The translations under genes were made by a program, and so were the position numbers. DNA of 20,593 bases from CAG-390 sp964384555 (GTDB lineage: Bacteria > Bacillota > Clostridia > Oscillospirales > CAG-272), in NCBI GenBank assembly GCA_964384555.1, contig CAYLLA010000030.1, positions 1 to 20,593 on the forward strand, in the 5' to 3' direction. Below, piece by piece: positions 1 through 7,392 of this stretch (the first letter of the stretch is position 1; every line of letters starts with the position of its first letter). The notes beneath the pieces are model-generated. The model searched no databases and was not told the origin of the DNA. It saw nothing but the letters and a program-made list of their open reading frames with translations.

Positions 1-397
1 TGGCTATGCCTGCGCCAAACACCGTGCTTGCTCTGACCAAAGTGGTATTTAAAAAATTCTCCAAAAGCCCACCCGTATCACAGTTGAGCACCTCATCCGA
101 AAGTTCCCACATCCAATCATCGGATCCGGGAGGAGACATATACAAGCTGCAACCCGGCGTGCCGTCGGCCTCTTGCATGCTTACGACCACGGTATTATCC
201 GATAGTGTCTCAACCGAGAGAATGCTTCCGCCCGGACGCCCATGTACACGAAGAAACTCGGCTTTTTCATCCTCGGACATTGCCAATAATTCGGCTTCGC
301 TGAAATACCCCGTATAATCCTTCGATGCCATTGCTGGGATGACCAGCATTGCAACGATAGCAGCAAGGAAAAGCAATACCGTTACGTGTTTTTTCAT
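1..397 (-). CDS. Secreted protein of unknown function, 3' end outside window
   Basis: I do not recognise this protein. The visible 132 codons begin with ATG at 397, 9 nt after a strong AAGGAGG (plus positions 407-413). The first 24 residues are a classic Sec signal peptide: MKK, a hydrophobic core (VLLFLAAIVAMLVI) and an AMA cleavage site before Ser25, so the product is probably exported. The mature part is acidic, with a SEDEKAEF stretch near residue 39, a GRPGG turn, one early Cys in PGCSLY and another in LNCDTGG. No membrane segment follows the signal peptide in the visible part and there is no lipobox cysteine at the cleavage site. The gene has its own consensus promoter and a long leader, separated from rpsT by a terminator, so it is probably a single-gene unit or the head of a new operon. 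The signal peptide is clear; the function is unknown. Confidence 0.8.
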   Translation of the reverse strand, partial: MKKHVTVLLFLAAIVAMLVIPAMASKDYTGYFSEAELLAMSEDEKAEFLRVHGRPGGSILSVETLSDNTVVVSMQEADGTPGCSLYMSPPGSDDWMWELSDEVLNCDTGGLLENFLNTTLVRASTVFGAGIA

Positions 398-545
398 AAA
401 TAATTACCTCCTTTTTGGGTCGTATTGCGACGACGTTACGCCGACGTCAGCTTTTAATCCCTAATCTAAAGCGCCAAACGACATGTTTGTTCCGGTACTT
501 CAAAAAGCTATGCTGCGCAGACACTTATCGCATATACATTTTTTT
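398..545 (-). promoter_or_regulatory. Structured 5' leader of the secreted-protein gene
   Basis: About 148 nt separate the predicted transcription start (near 545) from the ATG at 397, long for a housekeeping leader. Visible pairings: AGCTTTT at 449-455 with AAAAGCT at 503-509, enclosing a 5-bp hairpin CAAAC/GTTTG at 475-489; then GACGT/ACGTC at 432-448 and GTCGT/ACGAC at 419-434. The last two helices share bases 432-434, so they are mutually exclusive, and the second ends just before the ribosome binding site at 407-413. A tiny frame (start 484, stop 461; M-S-F-G-A-L-D) lies inside, without a good ribosome binding site. I could not match the leader to a known riboswitch class. Pairings are read from sequence; regulation is inference. 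Confidence 0.4.
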
Positions 546-552
546 CAATTGA

Positions 553-581
553 ATTATACATTATATTCCTTGCATTGTCAA
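553..581 (-). promoter_or_regulatory. Consensus sigma-A promoter of the secreted-protein gene
   Basis: On the minus strand a perfect -35 box TTGACA (plus positions 576-581) and a perfect -10 box TATAAT (553-558) are separated by exactly 17 nt. It lies in an AT-rich stretch between the rpsT terminator and the secreted-protein gene. Such a complete consensus is rare and predicts strong constitutive expression unless the leader downstream restrains it. Confidence 0.85.
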
Positions 582-620
582 TAGGTTTCAGTAAAAAAAT
601 GATGTTTTTTAAAGTGAAAA

Positions 621-679
621 CGGCAGAAAAAAGAAAAAGGCGCAAGCACGACTTGCGTTCCTTTTTCTTTTTTCTGCCG
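621..679 (-). terminator. Long rho-independent terminator after rpsT
   Basis: This is a near-perfect inverted repeat: arm 621-646 pairs with arm 652-679 around a 5-nt loop (647-651). The stem has 26 base pairs with a single 2-nt bulge (658-659). On the minus strand a GC core (CGCAAG/CTTGCG) is followed by U-rich CCTTTTTCTTTTTT, then by an outer CGGCAG/CTGCCG clamp and TTTT. It begins about 39 nt after the rpsT stop and should end that transcript. The stem is symmetric and A/T-rich on both arms, so it could also work on the other strand. Confidence 0.85.
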
Positions 680-717
680 GGCATCGACAGTATATAAGCC
701 TTGTGGTGCTGTACCTA

Positions 718-981
718 TCAAGCCATTGCGTTGAGGGCCTTTGTGAACTGGCTCTTTTTGTGCGCGGCGGCATTCTTGTGAATGATACCGTGTGCAGCAG
801 CCTGGTCGACCTTCTTAACAGCAAGCAGGTATGCGCTCTTTGCGGCCTCTTTATCGCCGGACTCAACAGCAGCATTGAACTTCTTTATAACTGTACGAAG
901 CTGATTGTGCGCCATCTTGTTGCGAAGTGTTTTAGCCTTAATAACTTTAACGCGCTTTTTCGCAGATTTAATGTTTGCCAA
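718..981 (-). CDS. rpsT: Small ribosomal subunit protein bS20
   Basis: bS20 binds 16S rRNA in the lower body of the 30S subunit and assembles early. The 87-residue product begins (M)ANIKSAKKRVK and carries the usual basic N-terminus, the RNKMAHNQLRTVIKKF helix and a C-terminal HKNAAAHKKSQFTKALNAMA, all typical of S20 and of the normal length. The start is a TTG at 981: the frame stays open further upstream, but the family N-terminus and a strong GGAGGTGA (plus 987-994, 5 nt spacing) fix this codon. It stands alone, with its own promoter about 80 nt upstream and a strong terminator behind it. A rare TTG start is common for S20 and is part of its known self-limiting translation in Escherichia coli; whether that applies here is inference. 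Confidence 0.97.
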   Translation of the reverse strand: MANIKSAKKRVKVIKAKTLRNKMAHNQLRTVIKKFNAAVESGDKEAAKSAYLLAVKKVDQAAAHGIIHKNAAAHKKSQFTKALNAMA

Positions 982-986
982 GATAT

Positions 987-994
987 TCACCTCC
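987..994 (-). promoter_or_regulatory. Ribosome binding site that fixes the TTG start of rpsT
   Basis: GGAGGTGA on the minus strand sits 5 nt before the TTG at 981. No ATG in frame gives the S20 N-terminus, so this site decides the start. Confidence 0.85.
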
Positions 995-1058
995 ATCATT
1001 GATAGTGAAGCAACGGCACGCCTGAGAGGTTGCGCACGCCGCATCTTCATACCCGTAT

Positions 1059-1087
1059 ATCATATCACATTTTGCGAGAAAATGCAA
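1059..1087 (-). promoter_or_regulatory. Extended -10 sigma-A promoter of rpsT
   Basis: On the minus strand a -35-like TTGCAT (1082-1087) and a -10 TATGAT (1059-1064) are 17 nt apart, and TGA directly before the -10 supplies the extended TGn element. The -35 box overlaps a small inverted repeat, CATTTT-ctcgc-AAAATG. The predicted leader to the TTG start is about 70 nt. Confidence 0.75.
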
Positions 1088-1142
1088 TAGCTTTTTGAGT
1101 TTTTTTCGCGATATTCGGAAAAAATTTTTATATTTTTTCATG

Positions 1143-1169
1143 CGCCGCTGTCGGCAACGGACAGCGGCG
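1143..1169 (-). terminator. Possible terminator hairpin after the MATE gene
   Basis: A perfect 10-bp GC-rich stem (CGCCGCTGTC with GACAGCGGCG) and a 7-nt loop begin 5 nt after the MATE stop codon. On the minus strand the stem is followed by CATGAAAAAATAT, not by a direct U-tract; a second A/T-only hairpin ending in TTTTTT lies about 20 nt further on. It may stall or end transcription, or protect the 3' end, but it is not a textbook terminator. Confidence 0.45.
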
Positions 1170-1174
1170 ATGTT

Positions 1175-2620
1175 TTATTTTGCAGTCTTTTTTTCGCGAT
1201 ACAGAGCAAGGCCGCGGCGGCCCTCCTCGGTAACGGGACACAGCCACCGCTCGGTCTTAAAAAACCTGATACAGCACACGGCCTTTGGCCAATCCTCCGC
1301 TATATACATGACAGCAAACACCAGCGGAAAAGGCAGTTTAAGCAGGAATGCGGTGATAAGCGTTATGGGAAGTGACACGAGCCACAAAAACATAAGATCG
1401 TACCGCATGCCGACCTTTGTTTCCCCACCCGGCCTGAAGATGCCGCATATCATGATATAGGGAATATTTCTCACTGCCATCTCGGCGGCATAGATCGAGA
1501 GTATCCACATGGCCGTGCCGAGCGTTTCGGCGGTGATCTTACCGTCCATATCGAATATACCGACAATGGGACGGCGGAATATGATTATCACCACGCCGAG
1601 CAGCAGAGAAAATGCCGGCACGAGTATTGAAAAACGCTTTGAATCGCGCACCGCGGCATCGATATCCCCCGCACCGACCGATCGGCCGACTATAACGCTT
1701 GATGCGCTGCCAAGCCCCACAAAAAAGACAAAGGCTATGCTCTCAAAGGTACGCATTATGGTAACGGCGGCATAGTTGCCGGATCCGAGATTGGCAAATA
1801 TGATGTTAAATGCAAGCGTGCCTGCGCCCCACAGTGTTTCGTTGGTGACCACAGGCATGGCACGGCGCAAAAACTCGGAAACAAAGCCACGCCCCCAATC
1901 AAACATCTCCCGCGGGCGGGCGATGAGCATATTGCGCTGAAACGCCGACACCGTAAAGGTAATGATGGGTGAGAGCCACGCCGATATAACGGTAGCAATG
2001 GCCGCACCGCGTGCGCCCATGGCAGGGATAGCGCCAAAACCAAAGATAAATGCGTAGTCAAGTGCGGCATTCAAAAGCGTGGTTACAAGCGTTGTGTAAA
2101 GGGGCAGCCTTACCCGCTCGGTGGAGCGCAAAACGCCCATAAAGATATAGTTTAGGGCTATGGCGGGATATGAAAACGCGGCTATGGAGAGATATTCGGC
2201 GCCTATATCCAGCACGGCCGCCTCGCGGTTGAATATCCATATCACACCGCGCGGGAAGATAGCCCCTGCCAATGTAAACACCAAAGATGTGCCGAGCGCC
2301 AACACCAATGCAATGCCGTACACACGGCGGATGGAGGGGTGATCCTGCGCTCCCCAATATTGGGACACGAACATCGTAAGCGCGGACATAAGCCCAAACA
2401 GCACCATAGACAGAAACCAGCCAAACTGCCCTGCCATGCCGACTGCGGCAAGCGGGGTATCGCCCAGCTGACCCACCATCAGAGTGTCAACAAGTGAAAA
2501 TGAGCTGGAGAGCAGGTTTTGCAGTGCTATCGGCAGTGCAATTCGCGCTATATCACGCCAAAAACGCCTATCCCCCAGATATTTTTGAATTTTTAAGCTA
2601 AGATAAGATCGTTCTGTCAT
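1175..2620 (-). CDS. MATE-family multidrug or metabolite efflux transporter
   Basis: This 481-residue inner-membrane protein belongs to the MATE (multi-antimicrobial extrusion) family, which exports cationic drugs or metabolites in exchange for Na+ or H+. The sequence shows about 12 hydrophobic segments in two pseudo-symmetric halves, an N-terminal IALPIALQNLL helix, the SLVDTLMVGQLGDTPLAAVG first-half signature, MRTFESIAFVFFVGLGSASSVIVGRSVGAG in the second half and a terminal EDWPK motif seen in clostridial MATE proteins. The ATG at 2620 follows GAGGAG (plus 2625-2630) by 4 nt; a TTG four codons earlier overlaps that site and is less likely. It lies 104 nt after leuS with no clear promoter, so it may be co-transcribed or have its own weak promoter. 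Substrate cannot be read from sequence. Confidence 0.93.
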   Translation of the reverse strand: MTERSYLSLKIQKYLGDRRFWRDIARIALPIALQNLLSSSFSLVDTLMVGQLGDTPLAAVGMAGQFGWFLSMVLFGLMSALTMFVSQYWGAQDHPSIRRVYGIALVLALGTSLVFTLAGAIFPRGVIWIFNREAAVLDIGAEYLSIAAFSYPAIALNYIFMGVLRSTERVRLPLYTTLVTTLLNAALDYAFIFGFGAIPAMGARGAAIATVISAWLSPIITFTVSAFQRNMLIARPREMFDWGRGFVSEFLRRAMPVVTNETLWGAGTLAFNIIFANLGSGNYAAVTIMRTFESIAFVFFVGLGSASSVIVGRSVGAGDIDAAVRDSKRFSILVPAFSLLLGVVIIIFRRPIVGIFDMDGKITAETLGTAMWILSIYAAEMAVRNIPYIMICGIFRPGGETKVGMRYDLMFLWLVSLPITLITAFLLKLPFPLVFAVMYIAEDWPKAVCCIRFFKTERWLCPVTEEGRRGLALYREKKTAK

Positions 2621-2724
2621 TGGACTCCTCAAAGTGACGGGGCCGCGCGTTTGACCTTGGTCACAACGTCAGCCCCGATATTTTATTGTTTTACGACCGT
2701 CGTTTGAGTGTCATTCGACCGTTA

Positions 2725-5139
2725 TCATCTGACAACGATATTGATTATCTTGTTAGGAACGGTTATCTCCTTGACTATCGTTTTGCCCTCGATCGCTGCG
2801 GCTATGCGCTCGTCTGCCTTGGCGGCGGCCAGTGCTTCCTCGCGCGGGCAATCAAGCGGCAGGCTTACGGTGGAGCGAAGCTTACCGTTTATCTGTACGG
2901 CAACGACGACGGATGCATCTACCGTTTTGGCCTCGTCATAGGTCGGCCAAGGTGAGACGGCCAGCAGTTCCTTGCCGCCCAGCTGTTCGTTTATCTCCTC
3001 GCAAAGGTGAGGAGCGACGGGCGAGAGCAGTTTGATATAGACATCAAGCTCATCGCGGGTAAGTGAACCGTGGGAGGAGATATCATTGAGCAGGCTCATC
3101 ATCGCCGCGATGGCAGTGTTGAACTTAAGGCTCTCATAGTCCTCAGTCACCTTTTTGATCGTCTTATGGAAAGCGGATTCAAGCTCGTGTGTTGCACCGC
3201 TGCCGCGCACCATACCCGGCAGATCTGCCACTCTTTCAAGGAAGCGCTTGCAGCCCTTTACACTGCTGTCCGACCACGGCGCGGCCGCTGTATAATCGCC
3301 CATAAAGAGGACGTAGGTACGCAGAACGTCCGCACCGTAGGCATCGATGACCGTGTTGGGATCGATAACGTTGCCCTTGGATTTGGACATCTTCTCGCCG
3401 TCCGGACCCAATATAAGACCCTGCGCGGTGCGCTTTGCATACGGCTCGTCACACGGCACAACGCCTATATCGTAAAGGAACTTATGCCAGAAGCGGGAGT
3501 AGATCATGTGTCTTGTAACATGCTCCATACCGCCGTTGTACCAATCAACAGGCATCCAGTATTTCAGCTTTTCAAGATCCGCCACGCACTTTGTATTGTG
3601 CGGATCGACATATCTCAAAAAGTACCAAGAGGATCCCGCCCACTGGGGCATGGTATCTGTTTCGCGCTTGGCATCTCCGCCGCACTTCGGGCATTTGCAA
3701 TTAACGAACTCATCTATCCTGGCCAGCGGAGATTCACCGTTTTGACCGGGGGCGAACTCCTTCATATCCGGCAGCTTCAGGGGCAGCTCGTCATACGGCA
3801 CTGGAACCATGCCACAATGCGGGCAATGCACGATCGGTATCGGCTCGCCCCAATAGCGCTGACGGTTGAATGCCCAGTCCTTCATTTTGTACTGAACGCC
3901 GCCCTCGCCCACGCCGAGGCGTTCAAGCTCCTCGATGGCGCGGCGGATGGAATCCTTTTTGTTGGTAAAGCCATTAAGGAAGCCGGAGTTTATCATCTCA
4001 CCGTCGCCGGTATAGGCCTCGCGCGAGATATCTCCGCCCTTTATGACCTCAACGATATCTATGCCGAACTTGCGTGCAAAGTCAAAATCGCGCGGGTCAT
4101 GTGCCGGCACTGCCATGATAGCGCCTGTGCCGTAGCCCATCATAACGTAATCGGCGATATAGATGGGTATCTCCTTGCCTGTAAGCGGGTTGACGGCCAC
4201 AAGTCCCTCAAGGCGCACACCTGTTTTGTCCTTGACGAGCTGTGTGCGCTCAAATTCCGTCTTTTTGGCGCACTCTGTACGATATGTCCGAACGGCATCC
4301 ATATTGGATATCTCATCGGCATATTTATCGATCATCGGATGTTCAGGCGCCATGACCATAAAGGTCACACCAAAGAGCGTATCCGGGCGGGTTGTGTATA
4401 TGCGCAGGCGCTCATCAGGCTTGCCTGCAATGGCGAAGTTGACAAATGCGCCCTCGCTCTTGCCTATCCAGTTTACCTGCTGTTGCTTGATGTTGGGCAG
4501 GTAGTCAACGCCCTCAAGGCCTGTCAGCAGACGGTCGGCATACTTTGTGATGCGCAGATACCAAACATCCTTGGACTTTTGCACTACATCGCTGTGGCAG
4601 ATATCGCACTTGCCGCCCTGGCTATCCTCATTTGACAGCACGACCTTGCAGTTGGGGCAATAGTTGACGAGTGCGGTATCGCGGAAGGCAAGGCCCGCCT
4701 CAAACATTTTAAGAAAGATCCACTGCGTCCAGCGGTAATAATCCTCATCGGTGGTATCGATAACGCGCTGCCAATCAAAGCCAAAGCCCACACGCTTCAG
4801 TTGCTGGGTGAATTTTTCTATGTTCTTATCAGTCACGGCACGCGGGTGCATACCGGTCTTTATTGCATAGTTTTCGGTAGGAAGGCCGAACGCATCAAAG
4901 CCCATCGGAAAGAGGACGTTATAGCCCTGCATGCGGCGCATGCGGGAGACGACCTCAAGACCCGAATATGCCTTGATATGCCCAACGTGCATTCCGGCTC
5001 CGCTGGGATAGGGGAACTCGACAAGCCCGTAAAACTTGGGTCTGCCGCCTGCATCCTTTTCGTCCTGCGCATGAAAGACACCGGCCTCTTGCCATCTTTC
5101 CTGCCATTTTTTCTCTACCGCCAAATAATCGTATTTCAT
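2725..5139 (-). CDS. leuS: Leucyl-tRNA synthetase
   Basis: LeuS attaches leucine to tRNA-Leu and edits mischarged products; it is a cytosolic class Ia enzyme. The 804 residues match bacterial LeuS length. Visible: the class I HIGH-type motif HVGH at residues 51-54 in YPSGAGMHVGHIKAY; a zinc-knuckle-like CPNC...CDIC near residues 160-180; the CP1 editing domain (about 220-400), with TTRPDTLFGVTFMVMAPEHP and a GYGTGAIMAVPAHDPRD stretch; a second CPHC...CPKC pair before the WAGSSWYFLRY region; KMSKSKGNV near residue 583; and the tRNA anticodon-binding helices at the C-terminus. The start ATG at 5139 has GGAG upstream. No T-box leader fits: the gap to rsfS is only 84 nt and holds an AT-rich palindrome instead. 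It follows rsfS and precedes the MATE gene. Confidence 0.98.
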   Translation of the reverse strand: MKYDYLAVEKKWQERWQEAGVFHAQDEKDAGGRPKFYGLVEFPYPSGAGMHVGHIKAYSGLEVVSRMRRMQGYNVLFPMGFDAFGLPTENYAIKTGMHPRAVTDKNIEKFTQQLKRVGFGFDWQRVIDTTDEDYYRWTQWIFLKMFEAGLAFRDTALVNYCPNCKVVLSNEDSQGGKCDICHSDVVQKSKDVWYLRITKYADRLLTGLEGVDYLPNIKQQQVNWIGKSEGAFVNFAIAGKPDERLRIYTTRPDTLFGVTFMVMAPEHPMIDKYADEISNMDAVRTYRTECAKKTEFERTQLVKDKTGVRLEGLVAVNPLTGKEIPIYIADYVMMGYGTGAIMAVPAHDPRDFDFARKFGIDIVEVIKGGDISREAYTGDGEMINSGFLNGFTNKKDSIRRAIEELERLGVGEGGVQYKMKDWAFNRQRYWGEPIPIVHCPHCGMVPVPYDELPLKLPDMKEFAPGQNGESPLARIDEFVNCKCPKCGGDAKRETDTMPQWAGSSWYFLRYVDPHNTKCVADLEKLKYWMPVDWYNGGMEHVTRHMIYSRFWHKFLYDIGVVPCDEPYAKRTAQGLILGPDGEKMSKSKGNVIDPNTVIDAYGADVLRTYVLFMGDYTAAAPWSDSSVKGCKRFLERVADLPGMVRGSGATHELESAFHKTIKKVTEDYESLKFNTAIAAMMSLLNDISSHGSLTRDELDVYIKLLSPVAPHLCEEINEQLGGKELLAVSPWPTYDEAKTVDASVVVAVQINGKLRSTVSLPLDCPREEALAAAKADERIAAAIEGKTIVKEITVPNKIINIVVR

Positions 5140-5150
5140 AGTAGTCTCCG

Positions 5151-5202
5151 TATTCGGATATTTAAATATTCCGATAATTAAGATATTTAAATTATTTTGA
5201 TA
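5151..5202. repeat. AT-rich palindrome and degenerate GATA repeats before leuS
   Basis: In the 84-nt gap between rsfS and leuS, bases 5155-5173 form a near-perfect palindrome (CGGATATTTAAATATTCCG, one bulged base). GATATTTAAAT occurs twice, at 5157 and 5182, and GATA recurs at 5157, 5173, 5182 and 5199, spaced 16, 9 and 17 nt, close to multiples of 8. There is no T-box, promoter consensus or U-tract terminator that would explain it. Confidence 0.55.
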
Positions 5203-5223
5203 CTTGTTTTTTGAGCCTCTTTT

Positions 5224-5631
5224 TTATTCTTCCGAGTCGGACTCGACGCGCGGCTGCACCTCTACCCTCTCGGTATCAGAATAAAGCTTATCAAGATTAT
5301 AAAACTCGCGGGCATCCTTGGTAAACACGTGCAGGATCACGGTGCCGTAGTCAAGGACCATCCAGGATTTTTTGTCGCCGCGACCCTCGGCGGCAAAGGG
5401 CTTGACCCCCGCCTCACCCAGCTTGAACTCCACCTCATCGATAAGAGAACGCACGTGAGTGTTGGCGTGTGCGGTGCAAAGCACAAAATATTCGGTAAGA
5501 TCGATCTTGTCCCCTACCTTAAGGACAGCTATATCCTCGCCGCGATGTACATCGAGCTGATGGTATATCTCCTCGGCAAGCGAGATGGGCTCGGGCGTGC
5601 CGTCCTGCGCAAATTTAAGTTCTACCTTCAT
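5224..5631 (-). CDS. rsfS: Ribosomal silencing factor RsfS
   Basis: RsfS (Iojap/YbeB family) binds uL14 on the 50S subunit and blocks joining of the subunits when nutrients are scarce. The 135-residue product has the family core: DLTEYFVLCTAHANTHVRSL at about 44-63, AEGRGDKKSWMVLDYGTVILHVF at about 81-103 and REFYNLDKLY at 108-117. After that comes an acidic tail ending ESDSEE. The length is a little above the usual 105-120 because of that tail. The ATG at 5631 lies 3 nt after the yqeK stop, and its AAAGGAG ribosome binding site is made from the last codons of yqeK, so the two are translationally linked. This yqeK-rsfS pairing is the standard arrangement in Bacillota. Confidence 0.96.
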   Translation of the reverse strand: MKVELKFAQDGTPEPISLAEEIYHQLDVHRGEDIAVLKVGDKIDLTEYFVLCTAHANTHVRSLIDEVEFKLGEAGVKPFAAEGRGDKKSWMVLDYGTVILHVFTKDAREFYNLDKLYSDTERVEVQPRVESDSEE

Positions 5632-5634
5632 TTT

Positions 5635-6387
5635 TTATTCTCCTTTCATTTGACCCACGGCAGTGTTCCCTGCCGCCGTAAGTTCGCATATCAAATAATT
5701 TCTCGCATCCGTCGTTTCCGCGCTGATAAGGCTGCCGCGCTCTATCAGCTCCCCAATGGTCATATCAAATGACATCACCATCAGGCGGTCAAGGTGCCGC
5801 ACGCGCTCTGCCGCGCTCATTTTATCCGGGTGAGCATCAAAAAACTCGTCCCGAAGTCGCACGCAATCGGGATATGTGCGCGTGTCGTCTATATAATCCG
5901 CAAAATAAATTATCTTTTCCGCCATTGACATCCCCGCCCTGCCCGTTGTGTGATAACGCACGGCATCGATCACGCGCGGGTCGGCAAGCCCCGGGTAACG
6001 CTCGGGAATCAAAAGCGCCGCGGTGCGCGCATGCAGTGTTTTGGGGGACAGGGCATCGGCGGGTGTTGGCGTGATGCCGTGCTTTTGCAGGATCTCAAAA
6101 TGCTCAGCAACCGTCAGCTCCTTGGTTATATCATGGAGCAATGCCGCGGCGCGCAAGAGCCTTATATCATCCGCACTCGGCATAAATATCTCGCCAAGGC
6201 GTACCGCCATGCGCTCAACACCCAAAACATGCGCGGCACGCTTTTTGGATAGTATGAACGGCAGCTCGGCGCGCAGAATGGCAATGGCATCATCGCTGAT
6301 ATCTATCGCATCGGGTGACGTTGCACTCTCGCCAGACTGCACCTGCTGGCGTTTTTTTATCTCTTCTGTGTTTTTTACAGCTTCCAT
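5635..6387 (-). CDS. yqeK: HD-domain Ap4A hydrolase YqeK (symmetrical)
   Basis: YqeK cleaves diadenosine tetraphosphate symmetrically to two ADP; it is an HD-superfamily, metal-dependent cytosolic enzyme. The metal ligands are in place: His53 in AAHVLGVERM, His85-Asp86 in LLHDITKE, His119, His146 in RYHTTGRAGMS and Asp164 in IIYFADYIDDTR. At 250 residues it is longer than the usual 185-200: about 35-45 residues of polar, Glu/Lys/Ser-rich N-terminal extension precede the HD domain. The ATG at 6387 follows GAGGGGTGA and lies 6 nt after the nadD stop. A start within the extension would also be possible, but no ribosome binding site there is as good. The neighbours nadD and rsfS are the usual partners. 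Confidence 0.95.
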   Translation of the reverse strand: MEAVKNTEEIKKRQQVQSGESATSPDAIDISDDAIAILRAELPFILSKKRAAHVLGVERMAVRLGEIFMPSADDIRLLRAAALLHDITKELTVAEHFEILQKHGITPTPADALSPKTLHARTAALLIPERYPGLADPRVIDAVRYHTTGRAGMSMAEKIIYFADYIDDTRTYPDCVRLRDEFFDAHPDKMSAAERVRHLDRLMVMSFDMTIGELIERGSLISAETTDARNYLICELTAAGNTAVGQMKGE

Positions 6388-6393
6388 ATCCCA

Positions 6394-7059
6394 TCACCCC
6401 TCGGCTGTCGGCTCGGGCGGTGCGCCGTAAAGTCCGTGCGCACGGATATATGCCTCGACCGCCTGCGGCACCATGCCTCCAAGGCTCCGCCCTGCCGCCG
6501 CGGCGCGGCGTACATTGGTGGAGGATATCTCTATCGGCGGTGTTACTATACGCCGCACCACTCTGTCATACTTGCGGCGATACTCGGCAAGCTTTGCCAC
6601 TATCCGCGCATCCAGTGACTCATCACACTCACGCCTGATATATATCGGGTAGCAGAGCTTAAATATCTCCTCCGCCTCATGCCATGTATCAAGTGTGAGC
6701 ATCATATCCGTGCCGCAAAGCAGAAAGAGCCTTGTGTTTGGTGCGCTGAGCTCGCGCAATGTATCAACGGTATAGCTGCGCCCACCGCGCCTTTGCTCGG
6801 TATCGCTGACGATAACACCCTCAATGTCGCCAAAGGCCAGCTCGCACATGCGCATCCGATCAGCCGGATCATCGATAAAATCCAGCCTTTTATGCGGCGG
6901 AAGAAATGCGGGTATGACATAAAGATAGTCAAGCCGCATCTGCGACAAAAATGCCTTTGCCGCCTCAACATGACCGTTGTGCGGTGGCGCAAAAGTGCCG
7001 CCGTATATTCCGATCCGCCTCATCCCAAAGGGATTGGCCATCGTCATCGAGTCATTCAT
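6394..7059 (-). CDS. nadD: Nicotinate-nucleotide adenylyltransferase
   Basis: NadD joins ATP and nicotinate mononucleotide into deamido-NAD, the step before NadE in NAD synthesis. The nucleotidyltransferase signature GGTFAPPHNGH is at residues 20-30, PPHK at 54-57, GTDM at 116-119, the ligand-side WH at 126-127 and ISSTNVR at 178-184. The usual Asp in GGTFDPPH is Ala24 here; it is not one of the catalytic histidines (His27 and His30 are present). Length is 221, or about 209 if translation begins at Met13. I chose 7059 because its ATG overlaps the yhbY stop as ATGA, which allows coupled translation without a strong ribosome binding site; later in-frame ATGs at codons 5, 7 and 13 cannot be excluded. 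Confidence 0.95.
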   Translation of the reverse strand: MNDSMTMANPFGMRRIGIYGGTFAPPHNGHVEAAKAFLSQMRLDYLYVIPAFLPPHKRLDFIDDPADRMRMCELAFGDIEGVIVSDTEQRRGGRSYTVDTLRELSAPNTRLFLLCGTDMMLTLDTWHEAEEIFKLCYPIYIRRECDESLDARIVAKLAEYRRKYDRVVRRIVTPPIEISSTNVRRAAAAGRSLGGMVPQAVEAYIRAHGLYGAPPEPTAEG

Positions 7060-7346
7060 AGCTCTATCGTCTTTTTTGTCTCCGACTCGCGGTAAAGGAT
7101 AAGCTTGCGGCCGATCGTGGCAACGACCGTAGCACCGGTCGCGGTGGCAAGTGCCTCGGCGGCGGAGCGCGGTGTCTCGCCGCAGTTATCCAGCACCGAA
7201 AGCTTTATAAGCTCGCGCGCCTCAAGCGCATCGGATACCGTTTTTATAAGGTTCTCCCCTACTCCGTCCTTGCCTATCTGCATGATAGTGGGAATATCCG
7301 CGGCCAGTGAGCGCAGATACGCCCTTTGTTTTGATGTTATCTCCAT
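7056..7346 (-). CDS. yhbY: YhbY-type CRM-domain RNA-binding protein
   Basis: This small protein (96 residues) is a single CRM domain, related to Escherichia coli YhbY, which associates with pre-50S ribosomal particles. The family pattern is clear: LTSKQRAYLRSLA-like N-terminus (here MEITSKQRAYLRSLAADI), the GKDGVGENLIKTVSDALEARELIKLSVLDN block and GATVVATIGRKLILYRES, where GR.ILYR is the hallmark. The ATG at 7346 gives the standard N-terminus and follows GGTGGTGA at 7 nt; the frame stays open for nine codons upstream, but those residues do not fit the family. The stop overlaps the nadD start. In many Clostridia obgE precedes yhbY; here rdgB does, across a 103-nt gap that holds octamer repeats. 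Confidence 0.95.
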   Translation of the reverse strand: MEITSKQRAYLRSLAADIPTIMQIGKDGVGENLIKTVSDALEARELIKLSVLDNCGETPRSAAEALATATGATVVATIGRKLILYRESETKKTIEL

Positions 7347-7392
7347 TGATGTTTTCACCACCGCCCGCGGCACGCGCGGGCTTCCTGTTTTT

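Noticed and set aside
2633..2724. GGGGC/GCCCC inverted repeat between leuS and the MATE gene as a terminator
   Set aside because: The stem is short with a large, poorly paired interior, and no U-tract follows on the minus strand.
3070..4635. A 521-codon open frame on the plus strand opposite leuS
   Set aside because: It lies wholly antisense to leuS, which has all the family motifs; the frame is a codon-usage mirror of leuS, has no ribosome binding site and resembles no known protein.
5140..5223. T-box riboswitch for leuS
   Set aside because: The gap is only 84 nt and lacks the T-box sequence TGGNACC and the specifier stem.
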